In this document: positions 24,111 to 32,065 of the stretch, in pieces
How positions within the stretch are numbered: position 1 is the first letter of the stretch
How the letters are laid out: every line of letters starts with the position of its first letter
DNA from: Ruminococcus sp.
GTDB taxonomy: Bacteria; Bacillota; Clostridia; Oscillospirales; Ruminococcaceae
Direction: 5' to 3'
DNA: 49,209 nucleotides
Assembly: GCA_017450925.1 (NCBI GenBank)
Contig: JAFSSS010000044.1
Span: forward strand, 1-49,209
Notes under the pieces: model-generated
Seen by the model: the letters and a program-made list of their open reading frames with translations, nothing else
Told to the model about the DNA's origin: nothing
The model's database searches: none
Position numbers and translations under genes: made by a program

Positions 24111-25811
24111 TTAGCTGCGGCCCTGCTGCTTGTAGGAGTCGATCATCTTCTTGCTGATGGGGGCAGAACGACGGGCATAGCGCTCCCCTGTCCTTACATA
24201 CGAAAAGTCCGTAGATAAGCCTGTTTTCAGCTTTATCTCCAGCTTCATCGAGTTTTTGTTTATCGGCACAACGTCTATGTGGTCGATGATAGCCCTCGCC
24301 AGCTCGTCCACCTGCTCACGGGTCATGTTGCCCTCGGGGCAGTACATAGTATTAAAAAATTCTTCTATATTTTTGAGCTCGGTGACATAGTCGAGCTTCT
24401 CGCTTGCCGCCCTTTCAAGCTCGGCAACGTCCTCTTCAAGCTGAGAGATAAGCACATTTGCGCCGTCGTTGCGCTTCTTGAATTCCTCACGGCTGATTAC
24501 GTCCTCGGTGTAGAGGTCGAGGAGTTTCTCACGCTTGGCTTTCTCCTTTTCAAGCTGAATTTTCAGGTCGTTTATCTGCTTCTGGGTGTTCTGTTCTGCG
24601 CCGGTCTCCTTGTAAATTTCCAGGAAATCCGCAACATATTCCTCGATGTTCCCCGCCACCAGCTTGAAGTGGTCGGAGAGCATTTTGTAGAGGTCAGCTT
24701 CCATGATCGAGAACGACGAGCAGGACTTCGCCCCCGAGCGCTTTTTCTCGGAGCATATCCACTGGTAGATCGGCTCGCCCTTCTCTACCGAGTTTGAGTA
24801 GCTGGTGCGCCAGTAGGGCACGTCATGCGCCTTGCACCATATCTTGCCCGTGAAAACGCTCTTGTCCTTAAATGACCGTGTGCGGCTCTTTATCGCCCCG
24901 CTGCGCTCACGGAAGATCTCGTTGCACTTGTCCCAAAGCTCCTCCGACACGATAGCAGGAACTATCTCGCCGCTCTCGTCCTTGTACATCACCCACTCGT
25001 CCTCGGGCAGGAAACGCTGCTCACGGGTGCGGTAGTCTACCACCTTGACCTTATTGCCGCAGTAGTAGCCCTTGTACTTGGGGTTCTGTATGATGCCGTT
25101 TATGGTGTTGTGGTGTATCTGGGTGCCGTTGCGCCCACGGTAGCCCTTTTCAAAAAGTATCCTCTCGATCTTTCGGGAGCTGTACTGCCCCGTCGAGTAA
25201 AGCTCAAATATCATGCGCACCATTTCGGCTTCCTCCTCGTCGATGACAAGGCGGCAGTCGTCCTTTTTGTAGCCGTAGATGCGGTTGTTGCCCAGCACAT
25301 TGCCACTCTCGATAGCCCTCTTGTGACCCCAGCGCACACGCTCGGAGAGCTTGCGCACCTCGTCTGCCGCAATACTGGACATAATAGTCAGCCGCAGCTC
25401 CGAGTCGGTGTCTATCGTACAAATATTGTCGTTCTGAAAGAACACGCCCACGCCCGCACGCAGCAGCTCACGGGTGTAGGTTAGGCTGTCGATAGTGTTC
25501 CTGGCAAAACGGCTGACCTCCTTGGTAAGCACCAGGTCGAAAACGCCTGCTTTGCCGTCGTCGATCATGCGCATGAAGTTCGCCCTGTTCTCCGCAGCCT
25601 CGCCCCTCACACGGTCAACATAGCCCTCCACATAGGTCCAGTGGGGGTTGTTTTTTATCATATCGGTGAAGAACATTATCTGATTCTCCACCGAGTTTTC
25701 CTGCTCCTCACGGGTTGTGGAGACTCGGGCGTAAAAGGTCACCTTGATGTCAAGGTCGAAGATAGTTTTGCGCTCGAGCTTCATTTTGTTTGCAGCGGTG
25801 TAGATGTCCAT
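24111..25811 (-). CDS. Large serine recombinase (TnpX/SpoIVCA type)
   Basis: 566-aa site-specific recombinase that cuts and rejoins att sites through a Ser-DNA link. The N-terminal resolvase domain has the nucleophile Ser31 in YARVSTTREEQ, and TKEVSRFARNTIDSL marks the catalytic Arg region. The recombinase domain (residues about 170-290) includes GNNRIYGYKK and NPKYKGYYCGN. A zinc ribbon at 315-370 (WCKAHDVPY...WICSEKK...CSS) and a coiled coil at about 400-490 follow. GAGGTGAC precedes the ATG. It lies 14 bases after the DUF1016 gene stop, so both come from one transcript. Being directly against the rqcP terminator, it probably integrated the accessory segment there. Confidence 0.95.
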   Translation of the reverse strand: MDIYTAANKMKLERKTIFDLDIKVTFYARVSTTREEQENSVENQIMFFTDMIKNNPHWTYVEGYVDRVRGEAAENRANFMRMIDDGKAGVFDLVLTKEVSRFARNTIDSLTYTRELLRAGVGVFFQNDNICTIDTDSELRLTIMSSIAADEVRKLSERVRWGHKRAIESGNVLGNNRIYGYKKDDCRLVIDEEEAEMVRMIFELYSTGQYSSRKIERILFEKGYRGRNGTQIHHNTINGIIQNPKYKGYYCGNKVKVVDYRTREQRFLPEDEWVMYKDESGEIVPAIVSEELWDKCNEIFRERSGAIKSRTRSFKDKSVFTGKIWCKAHDVPYWRTSYSNSVEKGEPIYQWICSEKKRSGAKSCSSFSIMEADLYKMLSDHFKLVAGNIEEYVADFLEIYKETGAEQNTQKQINDLKIQLEKEKAKREKLLDLYTEDVISREEFKKRNDGANVLISQLEEDVAELERAASEKLDYVTELKNIEEFFNTMYCPEGNMTREQVDELARAIIDHIDVVPINKNSMKLEIKLKTGLSTDFSYVRTGERYARRSAPISKKMIDSYKQQGRS

Positions 25812-25825
25812 TTTGTCACCTCGGT

Positions 25826-26848
25826 TTAATCACTAAGCTTTCTAAATTCATCAAGCCTCAGTTCACGTTTCAATTCTTCTTCGGTCGGCAAATAGGTTAA
25901 ATATTTTGAAGCAAATATCTGATTATTTCCTTCTGGCAAAGTATATTTCACAACCGCATCATTTTTCTCGGCACAAAGCACTATTCCGATCGGCGGATTG
26001 TCACCCTCGTTCATCAGTTCTCTTGTGTAGTAGTTGACATACATCTGCATCTGCCCTAAATCCTGATGAGTTAGCTTATCTGTTTTTAAGTCAAACAACA
26101 CAAAGCATTTGAGAATATAGTTATAGAACACAAGGTCGATAAAGAAGTCTTGTCCATCAAGAGTAAATCTTTTCTGCCTTGATACAAAGGAAAAACCGCG
26201 CCCAAGCTCCAGAAGAAATTGCTGCAGATGGTCGATAAGCGCTTGCTCCAGATCATTCTCATACACATGGGTGTCCGGCTTTATTTGCAAAAATTCCATG
26301 ATGTATGGGTCTTTTATGGCAAGCTCATATTCTGGTTTAGGCTCACTGGTCTGTATTTCAGCTGCCACATCTTCTTTATCCTTGCTTGAAAGAAGCCGCT
26401 GATAATACATGGTGTTGATCTGCCGTTCAAGCTGACGAACGCTCCACGCTGACTTTGCACATTCAGATGTATAAAAATCCCGTGCAGTTTTGTCAGTTAT
26501 ACGAATAAGCAGCCTATAATGAGACCAGCTCAATTCGGGACACAGTGTGTCCCGAATTGGATATGTCAGGTAGAACTTGCGCATTTTACGCAGGCTGCTT
26601 TCATCAAAGCCTTTTCCGAATTCAGAAGTAAGTCTTTCGGAAAGATATTTCATAAGGCTTTTGCCATAGTATGCCCTTTCGTTCTCACCACAGGCTTTGT
26701 ATATCTGTTCTCCGATCTCCCAATAGGCAATTACCATAGCTGCGTTAACAGCGGTATACACTTTGTTCTGTGCAGTTATTACGAATGAACGTATGGAATC
26801 ATATACGATCTCCGGTTTATTTGCTGTATGTTCTATCTGATTATCCAT
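25826..26848 (-). CDS. DUF1016/YhcG-family PD-(D/E)XK nuclease
   Basis: 340-aa cytosolic protein. The N-terminal helical domain (residues 20-160) carries AYWEIGEQIYK, FGKGFDESSLRKMRKFYLTYP and LSWSHYRLLIRI, typical of YhcG-like DUF1016 proteins. The C-terminal nuclease core is RFTLDGQDFFIDLVFYNYIL followed by CFVLFDLKTDKLTHQDLGQMQMYV, giving the D ... D-x-K residues. Such proteins travel with restriction systems and mobile elements and are presumed DNA nucleases; the exact role is not established. GGAGGTG precedes the ATG at 26848, and a strong promoter lies just upstream. It leads the transcript that ends with the recombinase. Base composition is clearly more AT-rich than the recombinase, suggesting separate origins. 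Confidence 0.9.
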   Translation of the reverse strand: MDNQIEHTANKPEIVYDSIRSFVITAQNKVYTAVNAAMVIAYWEIGEQIYKACGENERAYYGKSLMKYLSERLTSEFGKGFDESSLRKMRKFYLTYPIRDTLCPELSWSHYRLLIRITDKTARDFYTSECAKSAWSVRQLERQINTMYYQRLLSSKDKEDVAAEIQTSEPKPEYELAIKDPYIMEFLQIKPDTHVYENDLEQALIDHLQQFLLELGRGFSFVSRQKRFTLDGQDFFIDLVFYNYILKCFVLFDLKTDKLTHQDLGQMQMYVNYYTRELMNEGDNPPIGIVLCAEKNDAVVKYTLPEGNNQIFASKYLTYLPTEEELKRELRLDEFRKLSD

Positions 26849-26903
26849 AATGCACACCTCCAATGTTTTGTAATGGCAATGATGATTTATCCATACCAAT
26901 ATT

Positions 26904-26932
26904 ATTTTAGCATAGACTGTGCAGAATGTCAA
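26904..26932 (-). promoter_or_regulatory. Promoter of DUF1016-recombinase operon
   Basis: Minus-strand TTGACA (26927-26932), 17-base spacer, TAAAAT (26904-26909). Confidence 0.82.
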
Positions 26933-26936
26933 GACT

Positions 26937-26964
26937 TGATTTTACTGCATGAAGATGTTATAAT
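26937..26964 (+). promoter_or_regulatory. Divergent promoter of the 57-aa gene
   Basis: Plus-strand TTGATT (26937-26942), 16-base spacer, TATAAT (26959-26964). Its -35 is 4 bases from the -35 of the opposing promoter, so polymerases on the two would compete. Confidence 0.75.
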
Positions 26965-26992
26965 GGGAGACAGCAAAGGGGTGTGAGCAAAA

Positions 26993-27166
26993 ATGAGCCA
27001 AGACAACAATTCACGCAAAATTGATACTGATCTTGAAGCTGAATTGGAGCGCCTGCGTCAGGCATTAGATGACGCCGAGGAAAGTCGGCTGTCGAATGAG
27101 CCGACGGTATTACTCGACGAGGCGAGAGCTATGTTAAATGAAAAGTCTAAAAAATTCAAAATATAA
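26993..27166 (+). CDS. 57-aa helical protein of unknown function
   Basis: Not recognised. MSQDNNSRKIDTDLEAELER begins a highly charged, helix-prone product with LRQALDDAEESRL and a C-terminal DEARAMLNEKSKKFKI. Heptad-like Leu spacing suggests a short coiled coil. AAAGGGG lies upstream of the ATG, a full promoter precedes it and a good terminator follows, so this is a complete monocistronic unit. It is divergent from the DUF1016 nuclease and recombinase operon with facing promoters. An antitoxin-like or regulatory partner is possible but not shown by the sequence. Confidence 0.72.
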   Translation: MSQDNNSRKIDTDLEAELERLRQALDDAEESRLSNEPTVLLDEARAMLNEKSKKFKI

Positions 27167-27173
27167 ACTCAAA

Positions 27174-27203
27174 GCCGCTGACCAACCGATCAGCGGCCTT
27201 TTT
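27174..27203 (+). terminator. Terminator of the 57-aa gene
   Basis: GCCGCTGA and TCAGCGGC form a stem around CCAACCGA or similar, followed by CTTTTTG. Confidence 0.85.
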
Positions 27204-27207
27204 GTCT

Positions 27208-27342
27208 TTACGCCTTCAACCTCCCGATAGCCTCGATCATGCGGTTGCAGCGTGCAAGGTCGATCATTCCCTGCCCGAACAGTATCCGCGCCCAGGCCTC
27301 GAGGGTCTGCTTTTTCAGCGCCAATTCGGCGGTCTTTGTCAT
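27208..27342 (-). CDS. Small mobile-element-type protein (44 aa)
   Basis: 44-aa product MTKTAELALKKQTLEAWARI... with AR...NRMIEAIGRL at its end. It is helical, and the layout resembles small proteins often found beside serine recombinases in Clostridial conjugative elements; this is memory of pattern, not a search result. AAAAGGAG lies 8 bases before the ATG at 27342. Longer in-frame starts (up to 27453) lack a binding site but would add a basic N-terminus. It supports the view that 24.1-28 kb is element-derived. Confidence 0.6.
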   Translation of the reverse strand: MTKTAELALKKQTLEAWARILFGQGMIDLARCNRMIEAIGRLKA

Positions 27343-27606
27343 GCCATCAGCTCCTTTTTTCTCATTATTGGCAGGAGCCTCAGGTTTATTCTCCATAACT
27401 TCAAAATGTCTTGCTGCCTGTTTTCCGCTCAAATTTTCCCTTTCGATCATCACGGACGCAGCCGGTTTGGTTTATTTATGACTGTCATAAGCCAGGCGAA
27501 CGCACGGTGCAGGCGAAGTCACCGCGAAAAACCGGTCCGTCCAAAAACTAATTGCTTTCAAAAATGGCGTCTTTTTGCACGGAGATGATGTAGCAATCAA
27601 TTCACT
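27343..27606. other. Gene-poor stretch in the accessory segment
   Basis: No credible gene. On the minus strand the frame of the 44-aa protein stays open to 27453. A small palindrome (TTATGAC-AGTCATAA type) sits near 27,480. The rest shows only short frames without binding sites. Confidence 0.4.
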
Positions 27607-27741
27607 TCAGCACCTTTGGCGATAGGTGCGTTTTAGTATGCTGTCTGCGTCAAAACTCCTTTCGATTTTGTATTGTACTGTCAAGGTTGGCGAGGTCTCA
27701 ACAGGCGTTGCGCAGGAACGCATATGCGAATGGAGGTACAT
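27607..27741 (-). CDS. Possible 44-aa ORF downstream of the 27.76-kb promoter
   Basis: Begins MYLHSHMRSC and ends ILKRTYRQRC. It is the first open frame after a good minus-strand promoter, but the ATG has no ribosome binding site, and it overlaps an operator-like palindrome. It may be a leader, a decayed gene or chance. Confidence 0.2.
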   Translation of the reverse strand: MYLHSHMRSCATPVETSPTLTVQYKIERSFDADSILKRTYRQRC

Positions 27742-27833
27742 ATGTTCTCTGCGCTATTATATAATAGCACACATTTGTTCGATTGTCAATAGTGGTGGGA
27801 GGGCTGTGGTGTAGAAATTTCGTACATATGTTT
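27736..27833. promoter_or_regulatory. Cluster of three operator-like palindromic sites
   Basis: GTACATATGTTC (27736-27747), CACATTTGTTCG (27770-27781) and GTACATATGTTT (27822-27833). Read on the minus strand the first is GAACATATGTAC, one base from the Bacillus LexA-type core GAACATATGTTC. The middle site lies inside the spacer of the minus-strand promoter, where a repressor would block polymerase. Confidence 0.45.
27761..27789 (-). promoter_or_regulatory. Strong minus-strand promoter within the operator cluster
   Basis: TTGACA (27784-27789), 17-base spacer, TATTAT (27761-27766). It points left into the gene-poor stretch and the small element protein. Confidence 0.75.
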
Positions 27834-27851
27834 GTGCAAATTGACATGCAG

Positions 27852-28688
27852 TTAAAGCAGAGCCTTATACGCCCACGTCTTCCGATAGGCATTCCCCATG
27901 ACCTCGTGTGAGCGGTACTCACGCAGCATATCGAGGTCAACCTCGGCGGTGAACACACCCTCGGAGCCGCCAGTCTCGAGTATGCACATATCCCGCACGC
28001 CGGGCTCGTCACGCAGCCACGCCACCCCGTCAAAGACCGTCGAGTGACCGTTGCAGTCGGGAACGCCCTCGGGATAATTGCAGGTCGCAACGGCGAGCAT
28101 ATTCTCGTAAGCCCTCGCCCACAGCGCGGACAGGCGGTTTATCTCCATGGGGCAGGCGTTTGGAGCGAGAATGACCTCCGCACCTTTGAGCATAAGCACC
28201 CTTGCGCTCTCGGGGAATTCGCGGTCAAAGCAGATCATTGCGCCGACCTTGACAATATCAGCAGCAGTGTCGAGGTCGCAGACATAGAAGCCGTCACCCG
28301 GGGACAGCGCAGCTTCCGCACTGAAATCACAGGTGTGAACTTTGGAGTATTTCAGTGCCTGTCTGCCGTGGCGGTCGAACAGCACCAGAGTGTTCCTCGG
28401 CTTCGGGTCATGAGTTTCAAGGAAGGTTATGCCGATGGCCATATCAAGCTCGGCCGCCAACCTGCCGAAGGTCTGCACGAACTCGTCCTCGGCAGGGATA
28501 GCCTCAGCCGTCCACACCTCGGCGAGACGTTCGTAAATATCGTAGCCGATGCTGTACATCTCGGGGAACAGGGCGATGTCTGCGCCCAGCGATTTAGCCT
28601 GTCTACAGGCGGTAATGCCTTTTTCAAGATTGCCGGCGAGGGTGCCGGTTGGTTTTATCTGTAACAGTGCGATTTTTAGTTTGTTCAT
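27852..28688 (-). CDS. Carbon-nitrogen hydrolase (nitrilase superfamily)
   Basis: 278-aa cytosolic amidase-type enzyme that hydrolyses C-N bonds of amides or carbamoyl compounds. The Glu-Lys-Cys triad is readable: Glu43 in FPEM, Lys116 in YSKVHTC, and Cys153 in MICFDREFPES. AVATCNYPE and a C-terminal YRSHEVMGNAYRKTWAYK also fit the superfamily. The branch (N-carbamoylputrescine amidase, omega-amidase or other) is not clear by eye. AAAAGGAGA precedes the ATG at 28688, and its own promoter is good. GC is similar to the housekeeping genes, so it may be chromosomal with the element ending before it. Confidence 0.93.
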   Translation of the reverse strand: MNKLKIALLQIKPTGTLAGNLEKGITACRQAKSLGADIALFPEMYSIGYDIYERLAEVWTAEAIPAEDEFVQTFGRLAAELDMAIGITFLETHDPKPRNTLVLFDRHGRQALKYSKVHTCDFSAEAALSPGDGFYVCDLDTAADIVKVGAMICFDREFPESARVLMLKGAEVILAPNACPMEINRLSALWARAYENMLAVATCNYPEGVPDCNGHSTVFDGVAWLRDEPGVRDMCILETGGSEGVFTAEVDLDMLREYRSHEVMGNAYRKTWAYKALL

Positions 28689-28718
28689 GGCGGTCTCCTT
28701 TTCGTTGGTAATGTTTTT

Positions 28719-28747
28719 ATTATATCACACGAGGGGCTAAAATTCAA
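28719..28747 (-). promoter_or_regulatory. Promoter of the C-N hydrolase gene
   Basis: Minus-strand TTGAAT (28742-28747), 17-base spacer, TATAAT (28719-28724). Confidence 0.82.
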
Positions 28748-28782
28748 CAGCCGTGAGTTTGTAATAGCGGAGCTCAGACCTG

Positions 28783-28941
28783 CCCGAAAATGTCAGGTGA
28801 GAATTGAATTATGATTTTGAGGTTTGATTTTCGGGGCTCTGTACCAGCAAGTATAGAAAGAGGTGTATACTTTCCCACATATTTCCAAATCGTCGAGTTG
28901 ACCCGCCGATTTGGTCGTTAAGGGAACCCGATGCCCTTAAC
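28783..28941. other. Tandem block of four inverted repeats in a 400-bp gene-free gap
   Basis: Four hairpin-forming pairs follow one another: CCCGAAAAT/ATTTTCGGG (28783-28791 with 28827-28835), AAGTATA/TATACTT (28849-28855 with 28866-28872), CCAAATCG/CGATTTGG (28885-28892 with 28907-28914) and GTTAAGGG/CCCTTAAC (28917-28924 with 28934-28941). All stems are perfect. No gene lies here. The arrangement suggests a structured RNA, a transfer origin or a recombination site left by a mobile element. Confidence 0.7.
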
Positions 28942-29034
28942 CGCTGCCCTATGCAATTAAAACTCAATTCTATGTATCAAAATCCGAACATAAAGCAGAA
29001 ATTCAACCCGATTGTTCCAAGTGTCCCATTTCGT

Positions 29035-29063
29035 TTGACTAATCCCCTACAATATGCTATAAT
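29035..29063 (+). promoter_or_regulatory. Promoter of the MATE gene
   Basis: TTGACT (29035-29040), 17-base spacer, TATAAT (29058-29063). Confidence 0.82.
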
Positions 29064-29095
29064 TAAATAAATCCAACCAAAACCGGGTGCATAAA

Positions 29096-30457
29096 ATGTC
29101 AAACCAAAATTCAGACAAACGAATATACACTCTCAGCGAGGAAGCCCCCGCAAAGGCGGTAGTCAAAATAGGCGTGCCGCTGATCGCGGGAATGTTCATC
29201 ATGGTGCTCTACAACCTTGTGGACACCTACTTTATCGGGCTGACGAAGGACGACTACCAGCTGGCAGCGGTCAACCTTGCCTACCCTGTAATGATGGTGA
29301 TGATCGCCATTTCAAATATGGTCGGGACGGGCGCTTCGTCGCTGATTGCGCGCTGTCTCGGCGCAAATGACAGCGAAAAAGCCCGCCACACGCTGACCGC
29401 AGGCTTTGTGCTGACCGTTTTAAACAGCCTTACCGTTACGGCAGCGGGTCTGCTGTTTCTGTCGGCTATCGTCAAGGGATTGGGCGCTAAGGACAACACG
29501 TTTGCCTACACCGAGCAGTATGTGCAAATTCTGCTGTTCGGGAGCATTTTCACAATGGGCAACTACTCCTTCGGGCAGTTTCTGCGCAGCGAGGGCTCTG
29601 TGACTTATTCCATTGTGGGAATGATCGTCGGCACTATCGTCAACATCGTTCTTGATCCGCTGTTCATTTTCACCTTCGGCTTGCAGATAAGGGGTGCGGC
29701 TATCGCCACGATAATCGGCAACGGCGCAGGCATGGCGGCATCGCTGTTCTTCTACATCAGGGGCAAGACCCTGCTCACGCCCTCGGCTAAGTACATTATC
29801 CCGAAAGGGAAGATCCTCGGTGATATATACTGGGTGAGCATTCCTGCCTCGCTGGAGACACTGCTCTCCTCGGCGGCGTTTATCGTCAACAACAACCTTG
29901 CGGTGGCTTACGGCGAGCTGACGGTGGCGGATATGGGCATCGCGCAGAAGCTGCTGAGCCTTGGCAACTACATCTATTAGGGCTTCGCCGCGGGAACGCA
30001 GCCGCTCATGGGCTACAATTACGGCGCGAAAAATCACCCGAGAATGAAGGCTATACTCAAAGCAGGCGTTATGATTGTGACTTGTACCGAGCTGGTTTTA
30101 ATGGTGCTCTACGGTGCGCTGGCACCGCTCCTTATCGGCATTTTTTCAGAGTCTGCAAAGGTCATCAAAATCGGCGCACGGGTGCTCCGCAACATCATGT
30201 TTATCCTGCCGTTTGTGGGCACGGTGTCCATGTGCCGAATGTCGTTTCAGGCAATGGGCAAGCCTATCTACGCCTTTTGCATAACGCTGGTGCGGCAGCT
30301 GATACTCTACATTCCGCTGCTGCTTGTGCTCAACTCTCTCTTCGGCTTCGGCGGAATGATAAAGGCTCAGCCGATCACTGAGGCTGTGATGATGACGGTG
30401 TCGCTGGCGCTGTTGTATATTATCACGGTGAAAGAGTGGGAGGAAAATGGCGTATAA
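29096..30457 (+). pseudogene. MATE-family efflux transporter with one in-frame TAG
   Basis: A 454-codon frame for a multidrug/Na+ antiporter of the MATE family (12 helices). The first half begins MSNQNSDKRIYTLSEEAPAK and has GVPLIAGMFIMVLYNLVDTYFIG and VGTGASSLIARCLGAND. At 29978-29980 TAG interrupts the frame after LSLGNYIY. Reading resumes in the same frame with GFAAGTQPLMGYNYGAKNHP, the conserved start of the second half. There is no frameshift and the rest is intact to TAA at 30457. A single change such as CAG to TAG explains it. Either a recent pseudogene or a sequencing error. The ATG at 29096 has only a weak GGGTG before it. jetA ends in TAG here, so TAG is a real stop in this genome. 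Confidence 0.88.
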
Positions 30458-30529
30458 ATCAGCTTCTTGATTTTGTATTGCAAATTAAGATCGATCGGAA
30501 CTAAAAATGTAACAGTTCGGGGGAAACAT

Positions 30530-31072
30530 ATGGGAAAACAAATCAACTATTATATGGGATATAAAGATTTTTTATCAGTTGCACAGACTGCACTTGATAA
30601 TGGTGCTGTCATCTACAGACATGAGCGCAGAAATGGTAAAATGCAGATGATAGGCGGAGCTTCTTTAGAGATCATCAAAGAAGATACTATTTTTTATTAT
30701 TTCCATTTCCCGACAGATGGAGAAATAATAATAGAAGATCATTTTGGAAGTCAATATCCCTCTCATTCGTCAGAATTGCATATGATCGAAGCGGGTTTTA
30801 CTTTTACTGATCACGAAAATCGGATACTCAGAAGTAATCGGCTCTATTTAATCACAGGAAGATATGAGAATGGGACATGGATTCCTCGTTCTGAAAATAT
30901 CGGAAAAACTTATAGTAAGTTAATGCGAATAGTAAAAAGAATTGCTCCCTATACTGAGATAGAGCATTTTGTTGTTAATGAAATGTATAAATGGCAAAAG
31001 TTTATATCTAAGGAATATATTACTCCCGAATTCGTTGATTTAGTGAAAAATAATGATTATACTTTAGGATAA
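30530..31072 (+). CDS. Orphan AT-rich gene, unknown function (180 aa)
   Basis: Not recognised. The product starts MGKQINYYMGYKDFLSVAQT. It has no signal peptide or membrane helix and looks like a mixed alpha/beta cytosolic protein; Tyr, Ile, Lys and Glu are frequent. GGGGGAAA precedes the ATG at 30530. The gene is much more AT-rich than its neighbours (AAT, ATA, TAT codons), a sign of recent acquisition. Its size and isolation would fit an orphan immunity-type protein from a polymorphic toxin locus, but no toxin is adjacent and this is only a guess. Confidence 0.75.
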   Translation: MGKQINYYMGYKDFLSVAQTALDNGAVIYRHERRNGKMQMIGGASLEIIKEDTIFYYFHFPTDGEIIIEDHFGSQYPSHSSELHMIEAGFTFTDHENRILRSNRLYLITGRYENGTWIPRSENIGKTYSKLMRIVKRIAPYTEIEHFVVNEMYKWQKFISKEYITPEFVDLVKNNDYTLG

Positions 31073-31139
31073 AATACGTATCTATCATAAAAACATTTTG
31101 AAGAAAGAGAGTTAAAAACCCCAAGCGAGGTCATAGCAT

Positions 31140-31991
31140 ATGAAAAAAGTTATTCTGAAAAGCGGTATCTCCCTCCCCGCCATAGGTCAGGGTACATGGA
31201 AGATAGGCGACCGCCCCGACAAGCGGGTGCAGGAGATTGCCGCCCTGCGCACAGGCATCGAGCATGGCATGACCCTTATCGACACCGCCGAGATGTACGG
31301 CAGCGGCAGGAGCGAATCGCTGATGGGCGAAGCGATAGCGCCTTTTGAGCGTGAGGGGCTGTTTATCGTCTCCAAAGTCCTGCCCGAAAACGCAGGGCGA
31401 AAAAGTATGCGCCGCTCCTGCGAGGAGAGCTTGAAACGGTTGAAAACCGACTATCTCGACCTCTATCTCTACCACTGGCGTGGGAGTATACCACTCGCAG
31501 AGACGGTGGAGTGCCTGCAAAAGCTAAAGGACAGCGGACTTATCCGTGAGTGGGGCGTGTCGAATTTCGATACGGCTGATATGCGTGAGCTTGAAGCACT
31601 TGCCTACAGCGGGAACTGCACCGCTGTTCAGGACTTATATCATATAGGTTCGAGGGGAACGGAGTTCAGCTTAAAGCCCTATCTCCGCGATAAAGGCATT
31701 GCTTTTATGGCGTACTGCCCCCTTGCCGTGAACGGAAAGCTGCGGCAGGGCATTACCGAAAACGCCGTACTAAAAGAGATAGCCGCCGCCCACAGCGCTA
31801 CCGTTCAGCAGATAATGCTTGCGTGGTCGATACGTGACGGGAATACTATTGCGATACCGAAGAGCGCGTCGGAGAAGCATACTATAGAAAATGCTCGGGC
31901 GGCGGAGATCGAGCTTACTGAGGTTGAACTGAGGGTGCTGGATAAGGAGTTTCCTGCGCCGGACAGAGAAGTGCCGCTTGATGTGGAGTGA
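31140..31991 (+). CDS. Aldo/keto reductase
   Basis: 283-aa cytosolic NADPH-dependent oxidoreductase with the AKR TIM barrel. The tetrad is complete: Asp48 and Tyr53 in LIDTAEMYGSGRSE, Lys79 in FIVSKV, and His112 in LYLYHWRG. IPKSASEKHTIENARA near the end forms the cofactor-phosphate site. It reduces aldehydes or ketones to alcohols; the physiological substrate is not readable. A GAGGT site lies before the ATG at 31140. It converges on the SWIM gene with a shared terminator between. Confidence 0.94.
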   Translation: MKKVILKSGISLPAIGQGTWKIGDRPDKRVQEIAALRTGIEHGMTLIDTAEMYGSGRSESLMGEAIAPFEREGLFIVSKVLPENAGRKSMRRSCEESLKRLKTDYLDLYLYHWRGSIPLAETVECLQKLKDSGLIREWGVSNFDTADMRELEALAYSGNCTAVQDLYHIGSRGTEFSLKPYLRDKGIAFMAYCPLAVNGKLRQGITENAVLKEIAAAHSATVQQIMLAWSIRDGNTIAIPKSASEKHTIENARAAEIELTEVELRVLDKEFPAPDREVPLDVE

Positions 31992-32025
31992 ACTGTTTGA
32001 TCTGACATAACGTTTGAAATGATAA

Positions 32026-32059
32026 AGCCCCACCGAGGTGAAATTGCCTTGGTGGGGCT
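32026..32059. terminator. Bidirectional terminator between convergent genes
   Basis: AGCCCCACC (32026-32034) pairs with GGTGGGGCT (32051-32059), and inner AGG with CCT. T-rich GTTTTAT follows on the plus side; TTTATC follows on the minus side. Confidence 0.82.
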
Positions 32060-32065
32060 GTTTTA

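Noticed and set aside
24279-24797. Plus-strand open frames within the recombinase gene
   Set aside because: They are antisense shadows without binding sites; the recombinase frame has clear domain motifs.
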